A DNA stretch of 64,000 bases, taken from NCBI GenBank assembly GCA_964421085.1, contig CAYQVO010000007.1:55386-119385 (forward strand), given 5' to 3'. Shown in pieces: positions 42,282 through 51,399 of the stretch. Source of the DNA: CAYQVO01 sp964421085 (GTDB lineage: Bacteria > Bdellovibrionota_C > UBA2361 > CAYQVO01). The notes under the pieces were generated by a model. That model had not been told where the DNA came from, made no database searches, and worked only from the letters and a program-made list of their open reading frames with translations. Position numbers and translations under genes: made by a program. The first letter of the stretch is position 1. Each line of letters starts with the position of its first letter.

Positions 42282-42674
42282 TTACTGCGTCCCGAAAGCC
42301 CGGACATCAAATAATGCGCTTTCGCCCGGGTTTTTCGGAGTCCACGTCATCTCAAAACCGGTACCAGGTACGAGAGTCCCCGTGCTGCCCAGCCTGCCGG
42401 TCGCACCAGGAGTGCCTGTTTCGGCGGAACTGCCGGACGACTGCCCTGACGCATCGCCACTGGTTCCTGACGGAAGAGCGGTTGCAGTGCCGGTGTCCGT
42501 TTCGAGCGCTGATCTGCGCGCACATCCGGGGGTGGCGTTTGCTGAACCTCCCGGCTGAAAGGCAGCCGCCACGTTCAGTATGGTGACTACCTGGTTACGT
42601 TGGGCGTGTAATGAAACTGCCGGAGTGAAAGCAAAAAACGCCGTCCCCAGGGCAGTTATCCGCGGAAAATTCAT
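42282..42674 (-). CDS. Small exported protein of unknown function
   Basis: Protein of 130 residues from the ATG at 42674. A signal peptide is followed by HAQRNQVVTILNVAAAF and then a Gly/Ser/Thr-rich, probably disordered tract (DTGTATALPSGTSGDASGQSSG), ending with a more ordered stretch (FEMTWTPKNPGESALFDVRAF). No family recognised. It lies ten bases upstream of the hybrid kinase on the same strand, so it could act in the same periplasmic sensing event, but this is only positional. Confidence 0.5.
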   Translation of the reverse strand: MNFPRITALGTAFFAFTPAVSLHAQRNQVVTILNVAAAFQPGGSANATPGCARRSALETDTGTATALPSGTSGDASGQSSGSSAETGTPGATGRLGSTGTLVPGTGFEMTWTPKNPGESALFDVRAFGTQ

Positions 42675-42776
42675 GGCAAGCACCCTCCATGATCCGATTA
42701 TACCGGCAGCCTGAAAAGTTTATGATGACAGGCATCACTTGCATGGCGGGGAGGGGATTAGAGGGAGTGACAGGAA

Positions 42777-43625
42777 TCATCCCTTTTCAGAACCAGCCCA
42801 CTTTTTCAGCAGGGCGGCTTCTGTTTCCATTTCTGCCGGAGACTTCATTGCAGGCGTTTCCAGAATGAAGGGAATATCGGCGGCACGTTCATCGGAAAGA
42901 AGTTCCCGGAGCCGCTTTTCTCCAATTGTTCCTTTACCGAGATTCGCATGCCTGTCTTTCCTGCCGGCGCGGGGGGTCATGCTGTCGTTCAGATGAATCG
43001 CGCGCACCATCCCGATTCCGAGAACGGAGTCGACTTCCCCCAGGAGCCGCCCCGAGATATCATACCCACTCGCCCACATGTGCTGGGTATCAAGTGCGAA
43101 TGCCACTCTGTCCCGGGCTTTTACCATTTCGTATATGGAAAGAAGTTCTTCCATGCGGTCGCCTATTATTGCTCCGCTTCCCGCAGCCACCTCCAGCAGA
43201 AGAAGCGATTCGCTTTCAGAATGTTCATGGATCCAGTTTATGCCCTCCGCAGCCCTTTTAAATCCTTCCTTCTCGTCGTCACAATCTTTCGAGCTTCCCA
43301 CGTGGAAGACGACCCCGTCTCCCTTAATCCGATCGCAAAGATTGAGGTAATGAAGAAGCGAGAGTTTAGCGAGGTGAAATTTCCGGGAATCTGGAGTTGC
43401 CAGGTTGATGAGATAAACAGCGTGAAAGAAGACCTTCTTCACACCGGAGGCATGCCGCAGTTCATTGAAGCGATCTTCGATACCAGGGGCGAAGGGTTTT
43501 GAATTCCACCGCTGCGGCGGCGAGGGATGGCACTGGATCGTGTTTACTCCCAGACGCTTCGCATGCTCCAGCCCCTTTTCAAGGCCTCCGGCAACTGAGA
43601 CGTGACATCCAAAGAAACGCGGCAT
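42777..43625 (-). CDS. nfo: Endonuclease IV (AP endonuclease)
   Basis: Protein of 282 residues from the ATG at 43625; an upstream in-frame ATG would add 24 residues without similarity. It removes abasic sites and 3' blocking groups in base-excision repair. The metal-binding motifs of the (beta/alpha)8 barrel are visible: FFGCHVSVAGGLEKGL, GVVFHVGSSK, LLLEVAAGSG, FALDTQHMWASGYDI, RAIHLNDSMTPRAGRKDRHANLGKG and FILETPA. The length and motifs leave little doubt. It is a single gene diverging from the next lipoprotein. Confidence 0.95.
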   Translation of the reverse strand: MPRFFGCHVSVAGGLEKGLEHAKRLGVNTIQCHPSPPQRWNSKPFAPGIEDRFNELRHASGVKKVFFHAVYLINLATPDSRKFHLAKLSLLHYLNLCDRIKGDGVVFHVGSSKDCDDEKEGFKRAAEGINWIHEHSESESLLLLEVAAGSGAIIGDRMEELLSIYEMVKARDRVAFALDTQHMWASGYDISGRLLGEVDSVLGIGMVRAIHLNDSMTPRAGRKDRHANLGKGTIGEKRLRELLSDERAADIPFILETPAMKSPAEMETEAALLKKWAGSEKG

Positions 43626-43751
43626 ACTGGTGACGATACAAAGAGCAGCCTGATTTGGCAAAACCCTCCTGGAAATGACGGGATAAAGGCTGGACAATCG
43701 GTCTGAGGAGGGGCATATCGTTATTCACATTACCTGAGAGGATGCCGCCCT

Positions 43752-44582
43752 ATGGGAGAGAGAATTATATCTGTTATGGCCGCAGGACTGATCGCCTGTT
43801 CGGTATTTATTACCGCGTGTGATTCGCATAAAGCGGAAAAGGAGTACCTGAAGACAGTACGTTCTGATTACGACGCTGTAAGCAGTATTGACATGCCTTC
43901 GCTGAATGTGTCCGGTTCGCAAACGGATTCGGCAAAGCAGATAGCCGAACTGGACGCCGCCCAGAAGACATGTTCAGACCTGAATACGAAGACAATCGAA
44001 GCACAGGCCAGGCGAAAACTTCTATCTGCCGGGCTCGAGGACAAGGAAACGAAGTCCCTGGATCAGGACCTGGACGCGTATTTTGCGGATCTTCAGAAGA
44101 CATCAAAAGACGGCGCGACATTCTTTGCCACGATCAAAAACATACTGATCCCGCTTGATCGTCTGACAAGAGCGATTGAAAGCCTCAACGAACCTGCGGA
44201 AGATAAAGAAAAGCTTCTCAACCTGTTTCAGTCCCTCAAAGATGCGTTGAAAGACGGCGCCCGGGATCTCGGAAACGTCTCGATCCCCGAAGCAAAAGCA
44301 GACCTGCAGAAGTTCCGCGACATGACGGCCGAAGAGTTTCGCAAACCTCTTCCGATCATAGACGACATGATGACTGCTTTGAGAAAGAGTTCGGCGGCGA
44401 AGCTTGAAACAGCCGGAAAAAAGTTCGAAGAATGGGGAAGCGAGTTTGATTCCAGTTACAAAAAGAACGCCGATGTTGCGATGCAGCCTGAGGTCGACAG
44501 CATAGAGACTTCCTGGAACAAAATTTCCGACCGGAACAACACCATACGGGAAAAATTGTCCAGACTCGAGGGCAGGCTGTGA
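43752..44582 (+). CDS. Coiled-coil lipoprotein of unknown function
   Basis: Protein of 276 residues. The lipobox ITAC sets Cys23 as the lipidation site. The mature part is Lys/Glu/Asp-rich and helical, likely forming coiled coils (AELDAAQKTCSDLNTKTIEAQ, DMMTALRKSSAAKLETAGKKFE), and has no enzymatic motif. GAGAGGAT lies ten bases before the ATG. It probably sits in the periplasm anchored to the inner or outer membrane. Function unknown. Confidence 0.7.
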   Translation: MGERIISVMAAGLIACSVFITACDSHKAEKEYLKTVRSDYDAVSSIDMPSLNVSGSQTDSAKQIAELDAAQKTCSDLNTKTIEAQARRKLLSAGLEDKETKSLDQDLDAYFADLQKTSKDGATFFATIKNILIPLDRLTRAIESLNEPAEDKEKLLNLFQSLKDALKDGARDLGNVSIPEAKADLQKFRDMTAEEFRKPLPIIDDMMTALRKSSAAKLETAGKKFEEWGSEFDSSYKKNADVAMQPEVDSIETSWNKISDRNNTIREKLSRLEGRL

Positions 44583-44658
44583 GTTACCTGAATCAATATA
44601 CGCACAGTGACGGCCGTCATCACGGGGGGCGCAGAGCATACGCTATTTTCCCTGTGAC

Positions 44659-45567
44659 ATGAAAACAATAACCGTGACCGGCGCAGGCTGTCAGATCGGA
44701 CATCCATTGTCGCAGATTCTGCTGAACTCCGGTGTTCAAGTCCGGGCTGTATCGCGAAACGCCGCCCGCATTTCTACGCTCATAGATCAGGGCGCACACC
44801 CGGCTGTTGGAACGATGGAGGACAAAAGTTTCGTTATCCGGAGCTTCGCAGGCGCCGATGCTGTTTTTGCGATGCTCCCTCCCCACCCTGACGCCCCGGA
44901 CATGCGGGCCGGCCAGGATAGAATTGCAGTTTCGATCCGTGAGGCGATCGAGGCCGCTCAGATTCAGCGGGTCGTGATGCTGAGCAGCATTGGCGCAACC
45001 ATTCCGGAAGGAACAGGTCCTGTAGCCGGATTACATTCCTTTGAAGAGATGCTGACGGCTGTTCAAGGCGTGAATCTGGTGATACTCAGGCCCGCTTTTT
45101 TCATGGAGAATTTTCTTTCATTCATCCCGCTGATAAAAGAACGTGGTGTGATAGGAACACCTCTCCGGAAGGATTTGCCGCTCGCCATGATAGCGACCCG
45201 TGATATCGCCGCGATTGCCGCGGGCTATCTGAAGGAACCATCCTTTTCCGGGCTCACCATACATGAGCTCCCCGGGCCCCGGGATTACACACTTTTGGAG
45301 GCGGCTTCCATCCTGGGAGACGCTGTCGGGAGCCCGAATCTCGAATACAGGGAATTCTCCTGTGATGAAGCGAGAGAGGCGATGGAGGCAGCCGGGTTCT
45401 CCCCGAGCGTCGCATCCGGATATATGGAGATGTACAGGGCATTTAACTCCGGAATCATCCAGAAGACTCTTTCATCCCGCCCCCCGGCGGATGCAACACC
45501 TACTACCCTTGAAGAGTTCGCCGGGAACATTTTCGCTGATAGATACAACGCGCACCCTTCCTCCTGA
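44659..45567 (+). CDS. NmrA-like NAD(P)-binding protein
   Basis: Protein of 302 residues. The Rossmann start ITVTGAGCQIGHPL carries a slightly altered glycine pattern (GAGCQIG). It lacks the Tyr-x3-Lys of classical SDR enzymes, and ends with FEEMLTAVQGVNLVILRPAFFMENF, typical of the NmrA/HSCARG group. These proteins sense the NAD(P)H balance or reduce small substrates such as flavin or quinone; which applies here is unknown. It is separated by 76 bases from the lipoprotein gene upstream. Confidence 0.83.
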   Translation: MKTITVTGAGCQIGHPLSQILLNSGVQVRAVSRNAARISTLIDQGAHPAVGTMEDKSFVIRSFAGADAVFAMLPPHPDAPDMRAGQDRIAVSIREAIEAAQIQRVVMLSSIGATIPEGTGPVAGLHSFEEMLTAVQGVNLVILRPAFFMENFLSFIPLIKERGVIGTPLRKDLPLAMIATRDIAAIAAGYLKEPSFSGLTIHELPGPRDYTLLEAASILGDAVGSPNLEYREFSCDEAREAMEAAGFSPSVASGYMEMYRAFNSGIIQKTLSSRPPADATPTTLEEFAGNIFADRYNAHPSS

Positions 45568-45740
45568 TGCACCACCGGGCAATTCAGACACTCTGTAGGT
45601 GATTTTCGTAAGCGCCGGCTCGTAAATTTCCCGTAAAAAAAAGCACCAGAATCTCACAGACCGCGCACCTGTTTCCGATAGTTCTGTTCAGACACTCAAA
45701 CGTGTTTTGTCTCGGCGTTGTTTTGTCCGGGTGTTAACTG

Positions 45741-47288
45741 ATGAAAAAACTTATTCTTGCCCTTTGCGTTCTTCCAGCATTTGTTGCCGCTGAGATTCCG
45801 AAAGTCGATCCTGGAAAAGTGGTAATAGGCAGAGATCCCGCGAAAATCAAGTCACTCACCGTTCCGCGCGGGATGGGAATCGCCGCCCTTCATCGCAATC
45901 GCGGCATCCACGTCCTGTCCTTCCGGGAATCGAAAGGCGCAGTGCCTTTTACTCCGCAGATTGCGGCGGAAGTCGAGGAGATGTGCGCCAGACTCGAGGC
46001 AGAAAATCCGGACATAAGATACTGCGAACCAAGATTTGAAATGCACGCCTTTGCGACCCCGAATGATCCCTCGTACAGACAGTTGTGGGGAATGTCAACC
46101 GCGTCGCTTCCTCAGGCATGGGACAAGAGTCGAGGATCGACGGCAGTAAAAGTCGCGGTAGTAGACACCGGTGTTGATTATAACCATCCGGATCTTGCCG
46201 CCAACGTCGTGAAAGCGGACGGGTATGATTTTGCAAACGAAGACAGCAATCCCATGGATGACAATGGGCATGGAACTCATGTGGCGGGTACTATCGGGGC
46301 TGTCGGAAACAATGGCGTCGGAGTTGCGGGCATAAACTGGCGTGTGAGCATAATTCCAGTGAAGGTCCTGAACGGAGAAGGTTCGGGCTATACGGATATG
46401 ATTGCAGCGGGAATAAATCACGCTGTGGCAAAGGGAGCAAAAGTCATAAATCTTTCTCTCGGAGGTCCGGGAGCCTCCCGGGATATGTACGATGCCATCG
46501 TGAACGCGAAAAACCACGGCATTGTCGTGGCGTGCGCGGCGGGGAATGAAAGCGAGGACAACGATTCGAATCCGTCGTATCCGGCGAGCTACAAGCTGAA
46601 CAATATCATTTCCGTGGCGGCCACGGACAGATACGACGATATGGCTTACTTCTCCAATTACGGCGCTGCATCAGTACACCTGGGGGCGCCGGGAGTCGGT
46701 ATCCTGAGCACGGTACCAGGTTCGAGCTATCGTTCATACGACGGCACATCCATGGCATCTCCCCATGTAGCCGGTGTCGCAGCACTGCTCTGGGGATACA
46801 ATTCTTCCCTCACCATGCCTCAGGTGCGTTCCGCTATCCTGAATTCTGTGGACCGTGTATCGAGTCTGAATGGCTACACGACAACGGGCGGCCGTCTGAA
46901 CGCAAAGGCTGCACTTGATGCCGCGGGGAGATCGAATCCGCCGGCGGACCCTGCGCCGAAACCGACTGCCACGCCCGCTCCTCCGGCATACACGGATCCC
47001 ACGAATCCCGGTGATCCATTCCTGCATATCACACAAAAAGCTGAAAGGAAGAAGAGAAGGATTGTTCTGAAGGCGGAGTTGTGGGATGTGGCAACTGACG
47101 ACCTGGACGCGGTTGTGGGAGCAAGAGTCGGCTTCTACTGCAGAAGAAAGTCCGTCGGAACAGGAAACACGGACGGCAACGGCGTCAAAAGGATTCGAAT
47201 CTCAAATCCGAAGAAGACGATAACCTGCGAGGCTCGTTACCGGACAACTGTCTCGAACCGCATTCGTGTGAAGCCGATAACCCGGTGA
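45741..47288 (+). CDS. Exported subtilisin-like serine protease (S8)
   Basis: Protein of 515 residues with a short signal peptide and an N-terminal propeptide (residues about 20-105) of the fervidolysin type. The catalytic domain has Asp142 (AVVDTGVDYNHPD), His177 (NGHGTHVAGT), oxyanion Asn269 and Ser337 (DGTSMASPHVAG). A Pro/Thr-rich linker (PKPTATPAPPAY) leads to a C-terminal domain of about 95 residues, rich in Lys and Arg (KAERKKRRIVLKAELWD), probably an Ig-like fold. The upstream region carries two imperfect copies of a GTTTTGTC-type string just before the start. Confidence 0.95.
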   Translation: MKKLILALCVLPAFVAAEIPKVDPGKVVIGRDPAKIKSLTVPRGMGIAALHRNRGIHVLSFRESKGAVPFTPQIAAEVEEMCARLEAENPDIRYCEPRFEMHAFATPNDPSYRQLWGMSTASLPQAWDKSRGSTAVKVAVVDTGVDYNHPDLAANVVKADGYDFANEDSNPMDDNGHGTHVAGTIGAVGNNGVGVAGINWRVSIIPVKVLNGEGSGYTDMIAAGINHAVAKGAKVINLSLGGPGASRDMYDAIVNAKNHGIVVACAAGNESEDNDSNPSYPASYKLNNIISVAATDRYDDMAYFSNYGAASVHLGAPGVGILSTVPGSSYRSYDGTSMASPHVAGVAALLWGYNSSLTMPQVRSAILNSVDRVSSLNGYTTTGGRLNAKAALDAAGRSNPPADPAPKPTATPAPPAYTDPTNPGDPFLHITQKAERKKRRIVLKAELWDVATDDLDAVVGARVGFYCRRKSVGTGNTDGNGVKRIRISNPKKTITCEARYRTTVSNRIRVKPITR

Positions 47289-47310
47289 GTCGACCGTTTC
47301 GTGCTGTGAG

Positions 47311-49038
47311 TTATTCAACATTTTCCAGTTCGGCAGTAGGCGTATATACACCACCGCTTTCCGAGCCCGGATTGTAGTGTCTGGCCCGCAATGTGTCCAG
47401 GAGGTCGGTGATTTTTGGTCTGTTGATGCCAAGAACCAGAAGAGACTGCCGGATAAGCTCCAGACTTGCCTCAAGCTTCGGCTGAACGACCTCACGTATG
47501 CCCAGTTCAACGGCCGCTGCCAGATCGGCGCTTCCTTCCACTCTCGCCACCACCGGCAGGGTGGGCCGAAGCTGCTGGACTTCACGAATAATGGCGGATA
47601 GTGACGAGCTGCCCGGAGCTGCAATAATGAGGAGTCTTGCATCCTGGATTCCCGCCGCTTTCAGCACCATTCGATATCTCGCGTCTCCGAACACTACCGG
47701 GTATGAGCGTTTCTGCAGTTCCGATACACGGAAGTGATCGATTTCTATGATAACGAACGGAATGCTGTAGGTGGAGAGCACGTTGGCTATATGTTCCCCG
47801 ATAACGCCGCCTCCAGTGATCACCACATGTCCCGGAATACGCCCGGTTTCAGCCGAAGGAATCGCTTTGTAGCGGGCGTAGAAAAACTTCGGGCCCATGT
47901 CGAGCACTTTTCTCCCAAGACAGTACAAAACCGGCGTGGATGCCATTGAAAGCACCGTGGCCGCGATAAAAAGCGAGTAAGTGGGCTCAGAGATGTGACC
48001 CTTATTGAGGCCCACGCTCGCCACCGCAAACGAGAATTCGCCGATTTGTGAGAGGCAAAGTCCCGCAAGCAGAGGAATCTCGCCGCAGTAACCGAATGAA
48101 CGAACAACCACTGCGACCACGAATATCTTTACGAACAGCACCACAAGAAGCACCGCAAGCACTATCCGCCATTCCTGAAACAGGAACCACGGATTGAGGA
48201 GCATTCCGACCGAAACAAAAAACAGCAGCCCGAAGAGATCCCTCAGGCTTGTGACATCGCTCAGTGCCTGGTGGCGAAAATCGGTATCACTAAGAGCCAT
48301 TCCTGCTACGAACGCTCCGAACGGGAACGAAAGACCGAGAAGGAACGTCAGGTAGCCGATGCCCAGAGCAATGGCGAGCGTGCAGAGAAAGAAAAGCTCT
48401 CTGGAGCGCAGACGCGCGATGAACAGGAAAAGCCTCGGAAAGAGCTTGAGGCCGAAAAGGTACATAGCCCCGAGGAAGAGCAGGGACTTCATAATGCCGT
48501 CTGCCACCTGATCAAGCTGAAGAACTGGCTGAGTTATCTGTGGAAGAATAAGAATCATGGGCACAATGGCGAGATCCTGCATCACGAGCATGCCCACCAT
48601 GACGCGGCCGGAAAGCGAGTGGACGGCACCTGCCCCGCCGAGCGTTTTGAGGACGACTACGGTGCTGGATACGGAAATGAGAGCTCCGAACCAGAGCGCT
48701 TCCCGCCACTCCAGTCCGATCCCGAGCGCCAGAAGATATCCTGCGCCGGTGCATAAAGCCAGTTGTATGACCGTGCCGGCCAGCGCGACGAAAAACACAT
48801 CGCGAAGCCGCTGGAATGAAAGTTCCAGCCCCAGTGTGAACAGAAGCAGGCCGATCCCGATCTCAGCCAGGCGCTCCACCACGTCCAGATCGTGTACTGT
48901 GACTCCACCTGTATACGGCCCGACAATGATTCCTGCACCTATATAGCCGAGAAGCAGGGGCTGCCGGAAGTAAAGGGCAATAAGGCCGCCGCAGAGGGCT
49001 GCAATTACTATGTAGATGATGTCGGAGGCAATACCCAT
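47311..49038 (-). CDS. CPA2 monovalent cation:proton antiporter with RCK domain
   Basis: Protein of 575 residues from the ATG at 49038. About 12 membrane helices (for example ALCGGLIALYFRQPLLLGYIGAGIIVGP, typical of KefB/KefC-type opening, and RDLFGLLFFVSVGMLLNP) form the Na+/H+ or K+/H+ exchange domain, and the C-terminal TrkA-N/RCK domain begins with HVVITGGGVIGEHIANVL and continues with VVFGDARYRMVLKAAGIQDARLLIIA. It adjusts cytoplasmic K+ or pH; gating by NAD(H) or another ligand is inferred from the RCK domain. Family membership is certain, the exact ion is not. Confidence 0.92.
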   Translation of the reverse strand: MGIASDIIYIVIAALCGGLIALYFRQPLLLGYIGAGIIVGPYTGGVTVHDLDVVERLAEIGIGLLLFTLGLELSFQRLRDVFFVALAGTVIQLALCTGAGYLLALGIGLEWREALWFGALISVSSTVVVLKTLGGAGAVHSLSGRVMVGMLVMQDLAIVPMILILPQITQPVLQLDQVADGIMKSLLFLGAMYLFGLKLFPRLFLFIARLRSRELFFLCTLAIALGIGYLTFLLGLSFPFGAFVAGMALSDTDFRHQALSDVTSLRDLFGLLFFVSVGMLLNPWFLFQEWRIVLAVLLVVLFVKIFVVAVVVRSFGYCGEIPLLAGLCLSQIGEFSFAVASVGLNKGHISEPTYSLFIAATVLSMASTPVLYCLGRKVLDMGPKFFYARYKAIPSAETGRIPGHVVITGGGVIGEHIANVLSTYSIPFVIIEIDHFRVSELQKRSYPVVFGDARYRMVLKAAGIQDARLLIIAAPGSSSLSAIIREVQQLRPTLPVVARVEGSADLAAAVELGIREVVQPKLEASLELIRQSLLVLGINRPKITDLLDTLRARHYNPGSESGGVYTPTAELENVE

Positions 49039-49162
49039 TTCAGGTATTATAGTAAAGCTCCACCTGGACCGATAGACCATCTATTCGAATTGTCTCGAAA
49101 GTTGCAGCTCCCCTTTAATTTCTATATCCTCAGCCTGGAATTTTCTGCGGGAGACGTTTCAT

Positions 49163-50347
49163 ATGACGACCATCGGGACACCCCTTTCCCCAACTGCAAA
49201 AAAAGTGATGATGCTCGGGAGCGGAGAGCTTGGCAAGGAAGTAGTGATGGAGCTTCAGAGGTTCGGAGTCGAGGTAGTCGCGGTGGATCGGTATGCGAAC
49301 GCGCCGGCAATGCAGGTCGCCCATCGCTCATATACTGTTTCCATGCTTGACGGAGAGGCGCTTCGAAAAATTATCGAGAGTGAGAAACCCGATCTCGTCG
49401 TCCCGGAGATAGAGGCGATTGCGACGCCCACGCTCATTGAACTGGAAAAGGAAGGGTACGGAATTATTCCGACCGCAAAGGCGACCTTTCTGACTATGAA
49501 TCGCGAAGGCATTCGAAGACTTGCCGCGGAAGAACTCGGAATAAAGACTTCACCGTATTCGTTTGCGTCGAATTTCGAGGAATATACCGCGGCAGTTGAA
49601 AAACTGGGAGTACCGTGCGTTGTCAAGCCTGTGATGAGCTCTTCGGGGCACGGTCAAAGCGTCATCCGGGACCGTTCTCAAATCGAAAGGGCATGGGAAT
49701 ACTCCCAGAGCGGCGGGCGCGCGGGGGGTGGACGCGTTATCGTCGAGGCTTTCATTAAGTTCGACTTCGAGATCACTCTTCTTACCGTCCGTCACAGGGA
49801 TGGCACGTCTTTCTGTGATCCAGTCGGACATCTTCAGATAGACGGAGACTACCGGGAATCATGGCAGCCGCAGCCTATGAGCGACAAGGCGCTCGCCGAG
49901 GCAAGGAGGATTGCCGGCGCCGTCACAGAAGCGCTTGGAGGCCGGGGTATTTTCGGAGTGGAACTTTTCGTCAAAGACGATGAGGTTTTCTTCAGCGAGG
50001 TATCTCCGAGGCCTCATGATACCGGCATGGTAACGATGGTTTCGCAGGATCTCTCCCAGTTTGCCCTTCATGCCCGCGCTATCCTCGGGCTTCCAGTTCC
50101 TGTGATAAGGCAGTTCGGGCCTTCTGCGTCCTGCGCCCTCGTTGTAAACGGGAATTCAACACAGGCATTCTTCGGGAATCTCGATAAAGTGCTTTCAACC
50201 CCCGATACCCATCTGCGTCTTTTTGGAAAACCTGAAGTGCGCGGACACCGGAGAATGGGAGTGGCGCTGGCGCGGGGCAGTTCGATTGAGGAAGCCAGGT
50301 CGAAAGCGAGAGCTGTTGTTGAAGGAATCGAAGTCTCGCTTGCATAG
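49163..50347 (+). CDS. purT: Formate-dependent phosphoribosylglycinamide formyltransferase 2
   Basis: Protein of 394 residues, the usual PurT length. It makes formyl-GAR from GAR, formate and ATP in purine synthesis. The ATP-grasp fold shows in KKVMMLGSGELGKEVVMELQRFG (N-terminal Rossmann), CVVKPVMSSSGHGQSV (ATP loop), VIVEAFIKFDFEITLLTVR, and GIFGVELFVKDDEVFFSEVSPRPHDTGMVTM, the family hallmark. GGGAGA lies eight bases before the ATG. The his operon begins directly after its stop; the two pathways share the purine intermediate AICAR, but co-regulation is not shown. Confidence 0.96.
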   Translation: MTTIGTPLSPTAKKVMMLGSGELGKEVVMELQRFGVEVVAVDRYANAPAMQVAHRSYTVSMLDGEALRKIIESEKPDLVVPEIEAIATPTLIELEKEGYGIIPTAKATFLTMNREGIRRLAAEELGIKTSPYSFASNFEEYTAAVEKLGVPCVVKPVMSSSGHGQSVIRDRSQIERAWEYSQSGGRAGGGRVIVEAFIKFDFEITLLTVRHRDGTSFCDPVGHLQIDGDYRESWQPQPMSDKALAEARRIAGAVTEALGGRGIFGVELFVKDDEVFFSEVSPRPHDTGMVTMVSQDLSQFALHARAILGLPVPVIRQFGPSASCALVVNGNSTQAFFGNLDKVLSTPDTHLRLFGKPEVRGHRRMGVALARGSSIEEARSKARAVVEGIEVSLA

Positions 50348-50368
50348 AGAGTTAAAGACTGCTACATT
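50340..50368 (+). promoter_or_regulatory. Candidate promoter for the histidine operon
   Basis: TTGCAT (50340-50345) and TACATT (50363-50368) lie 17 bases apart, directly ahead of the leader peptide. The match is weak, and the implied start would leave the leader almost without a 5' untranslated region. A promoter inside purT is also possible. Confidence 0.25.
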
Positions 50369-50375
50369 TTCGGGC

Positions 50376-50432
50376 ATGATGAATACAGCGTACAGACATC
50401 ATCATCATCATCAGACCATAACTGGCCGGTGA
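50376..50432 (+). CDS. hisL: Histidine operon leader peptide
   Basis: An 18-codon frame (17 if the second ATG is used) ending at TGA 50430-50432, reading MMNTAYRHHHHHQTITGR. Five consecutive CAT codons occupy 50397-50411. It lies between purT and hisG and is followed by a strong terminator. This is the structure of the E. coli and Salmonella hisL (seven His): a ribosome stalled for lack of His-tRNA changes the folding of the leader RNA. Too short for ordinary gene calling. The ribosome site is weak. Confidence 0.9.
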   Translation: MMNTAYRHHHHHQTITGR

Positions 50433-50493
50433 GGGGGAGGAGTCTACGATTCATCACAAAAGCGCCGGCCTCGGGCCGGCGTTTTTGTTTTTT
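50424..50493 (+). promoter_or_regulatory. his attenuator (antiterminator and terminator arms)
   Basis: Two exclusive structures can form. Terminator: CGCCGGCC (50463-50470) pairs with GGCCGGCG (50474-50481) around a TCG loop, followed by a T tract. Antiterminator: GGCCGGTG (50424-50431) pairs with the same CGCCGGCC in eight pairs with one G-U. The antiterminator's 5' arm includes the leader stop codon, so a ribosome finishing the leader hides it and termination follows; a ribosome stalled on the His codons exposes it and transcription continues. A further 8-bp match, TGATGAAT (50377-50384) with ATTCATCA (50449-50456), could be an extra stem. Confidence 0.85.
50463..50493 (+). terminator. Rho-independent terminator of the his attenuator
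   Basis: A perfect 8-bp GC stem with a three-base loop, followed by TTTTTGTTTTTT. It lies between the leader stop and hisG and is too strong to be chance; its place marks it as an attenuator rather than the end of purT, although it would also end purT read-through. Confidence 0.95.
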
Positions 50494-50520
50494 CCATCAA
50501 GAAAAAATGGAAATTTAAAA

Positions 50521-51393
50521 ATGGCATACGAAAATAACTCTCTTGTTCATCTCGCGCTTCCAAAGGGACGTATACAGCCGGGTGTTTTCGCGCTTCTCAA
50601 GGACGCCAATATTTCAGTAAACGTGGCAGTCCGCGAATACAGACCGGTCGTTTCCCTTGAAGGGTTCGAGGTGAAAATTCAGAAACCCCAGAACGTGATT
50701 GAAATGCTGCACGCGGGGTCAAGAGACCTCGGCTTTGCCGGAAGCGACTGGGTGCTGGAGCTTAACGCCGACGTCGTGGAACTTCTGGACACAGGTCTTG
50801 ATCCTGTATCTCTTGTGGCCGCAAGTTATGACGGGGAAATACTGAATGACGCGGACCATTTTCCGCTCTTCAGAATTGCGTCCGAGTACGAAAATCTCAC
50901 AAGGGAGTGGATGAAGAAGAAGGCGCCGAACGCGAAATTCATACGGTCGTACGGCGCTACCGAAGTATTTCCGCCGGAGGATGCTGAACTGATCATCGAT
51001 ATCACTGCAAGCGGCGCGACTCTCGCCGCGAACAATCTTGTGATAATCGATCGAATTCTCAAGTCTTCAACCAGACTGTATGCAAACCCAAAAGCGCTCG
51101 ACATCCCTGAAAAACGTCAGGCAATCGAAAGCTTCGTTCTTGTGCTTCGCTCGGTCCTTGAAGCGAGGAACCGTGTGATGCTCGAGGTCAACGTGGCGAA
51201 GAAAGATATAGAGGCAGTAAGTTCCATTCTTCCCTGCATGCGCGAAGTGACAGTTGCTCCGCTTCAGGGGGAAGATGCCGTTGCTTTGAAGGCGGCGGTG
51301 CCAAGATGCACCCTTGCGACATTGATTCCCGAGATCAAGGCCCGCGGCGGGACTGATATCATTATCACGCAGCCGATTAACATCATTCCATAG
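50521..51393 (+). CDS. hisG: ATP phosphoribosyltransferase (long form)
   Basis: Protein of 290 residues from the ATG at 50521; an in-frame TTG further upstream would include the T tract and is unlikely. It catalyses the first step, ATP plus PRPP to phosphoribosyl-ATP. Motifs: LALPKGRIQPGVFALL, AGSRDLGFAGSDWVLEL, FIRSYGATEVFPPEDAELIIDITASGATLAANNL. The C-terminal 80 residues (MLEVNVAKKDIEAVSSILP through IIITQPINIIP) are the long-form regulatory domain that binds histidine, so no HisZ is needed. First structural gene of the attenuated operon. Confidence 0.97.
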   Translation: MAYENNSLVHLALPKGRIQPGVFALLKDANISVNVAVREYRPVVSLEGFEVKIQKPQNVIEMLHAGSRDLGFAGSDWVLELNADVVELLDTGLDPVSLVAASYDGEILNDADHFPLFRIASEYENLTREWMKKKAPNAKFIRSYGATEVFPPEDAELIIDITASGATLAANNLVIIDRILKSSTRLYANPKALDIPEKRQAIESFVLVLRSVLEARNRVMLEVNVAKKDIEAVSSILPCMREVTVAPLQGEDAVALKAAVPRCTLATLIPEIKARGGTDIIITQPINIIP

Positions 51394-51399
51394 AGAAAT

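Noticed and set aside
45583..45697. Direct repeat TTCAGACACTC at 45583-45593 and 45687-45697
   Set aside because: Only 11 bases, 104 apart, in a normal intergenic region; could be chance and matches no regulator site I know.
50397..50411. A run of CAT codons, like an artificial His tag
   Set aside because: It lies in a native leader frame with its own start and stop, directly before an attenuator-type terminator and hisG, so it is a biological leader peptide and not vector sequence.
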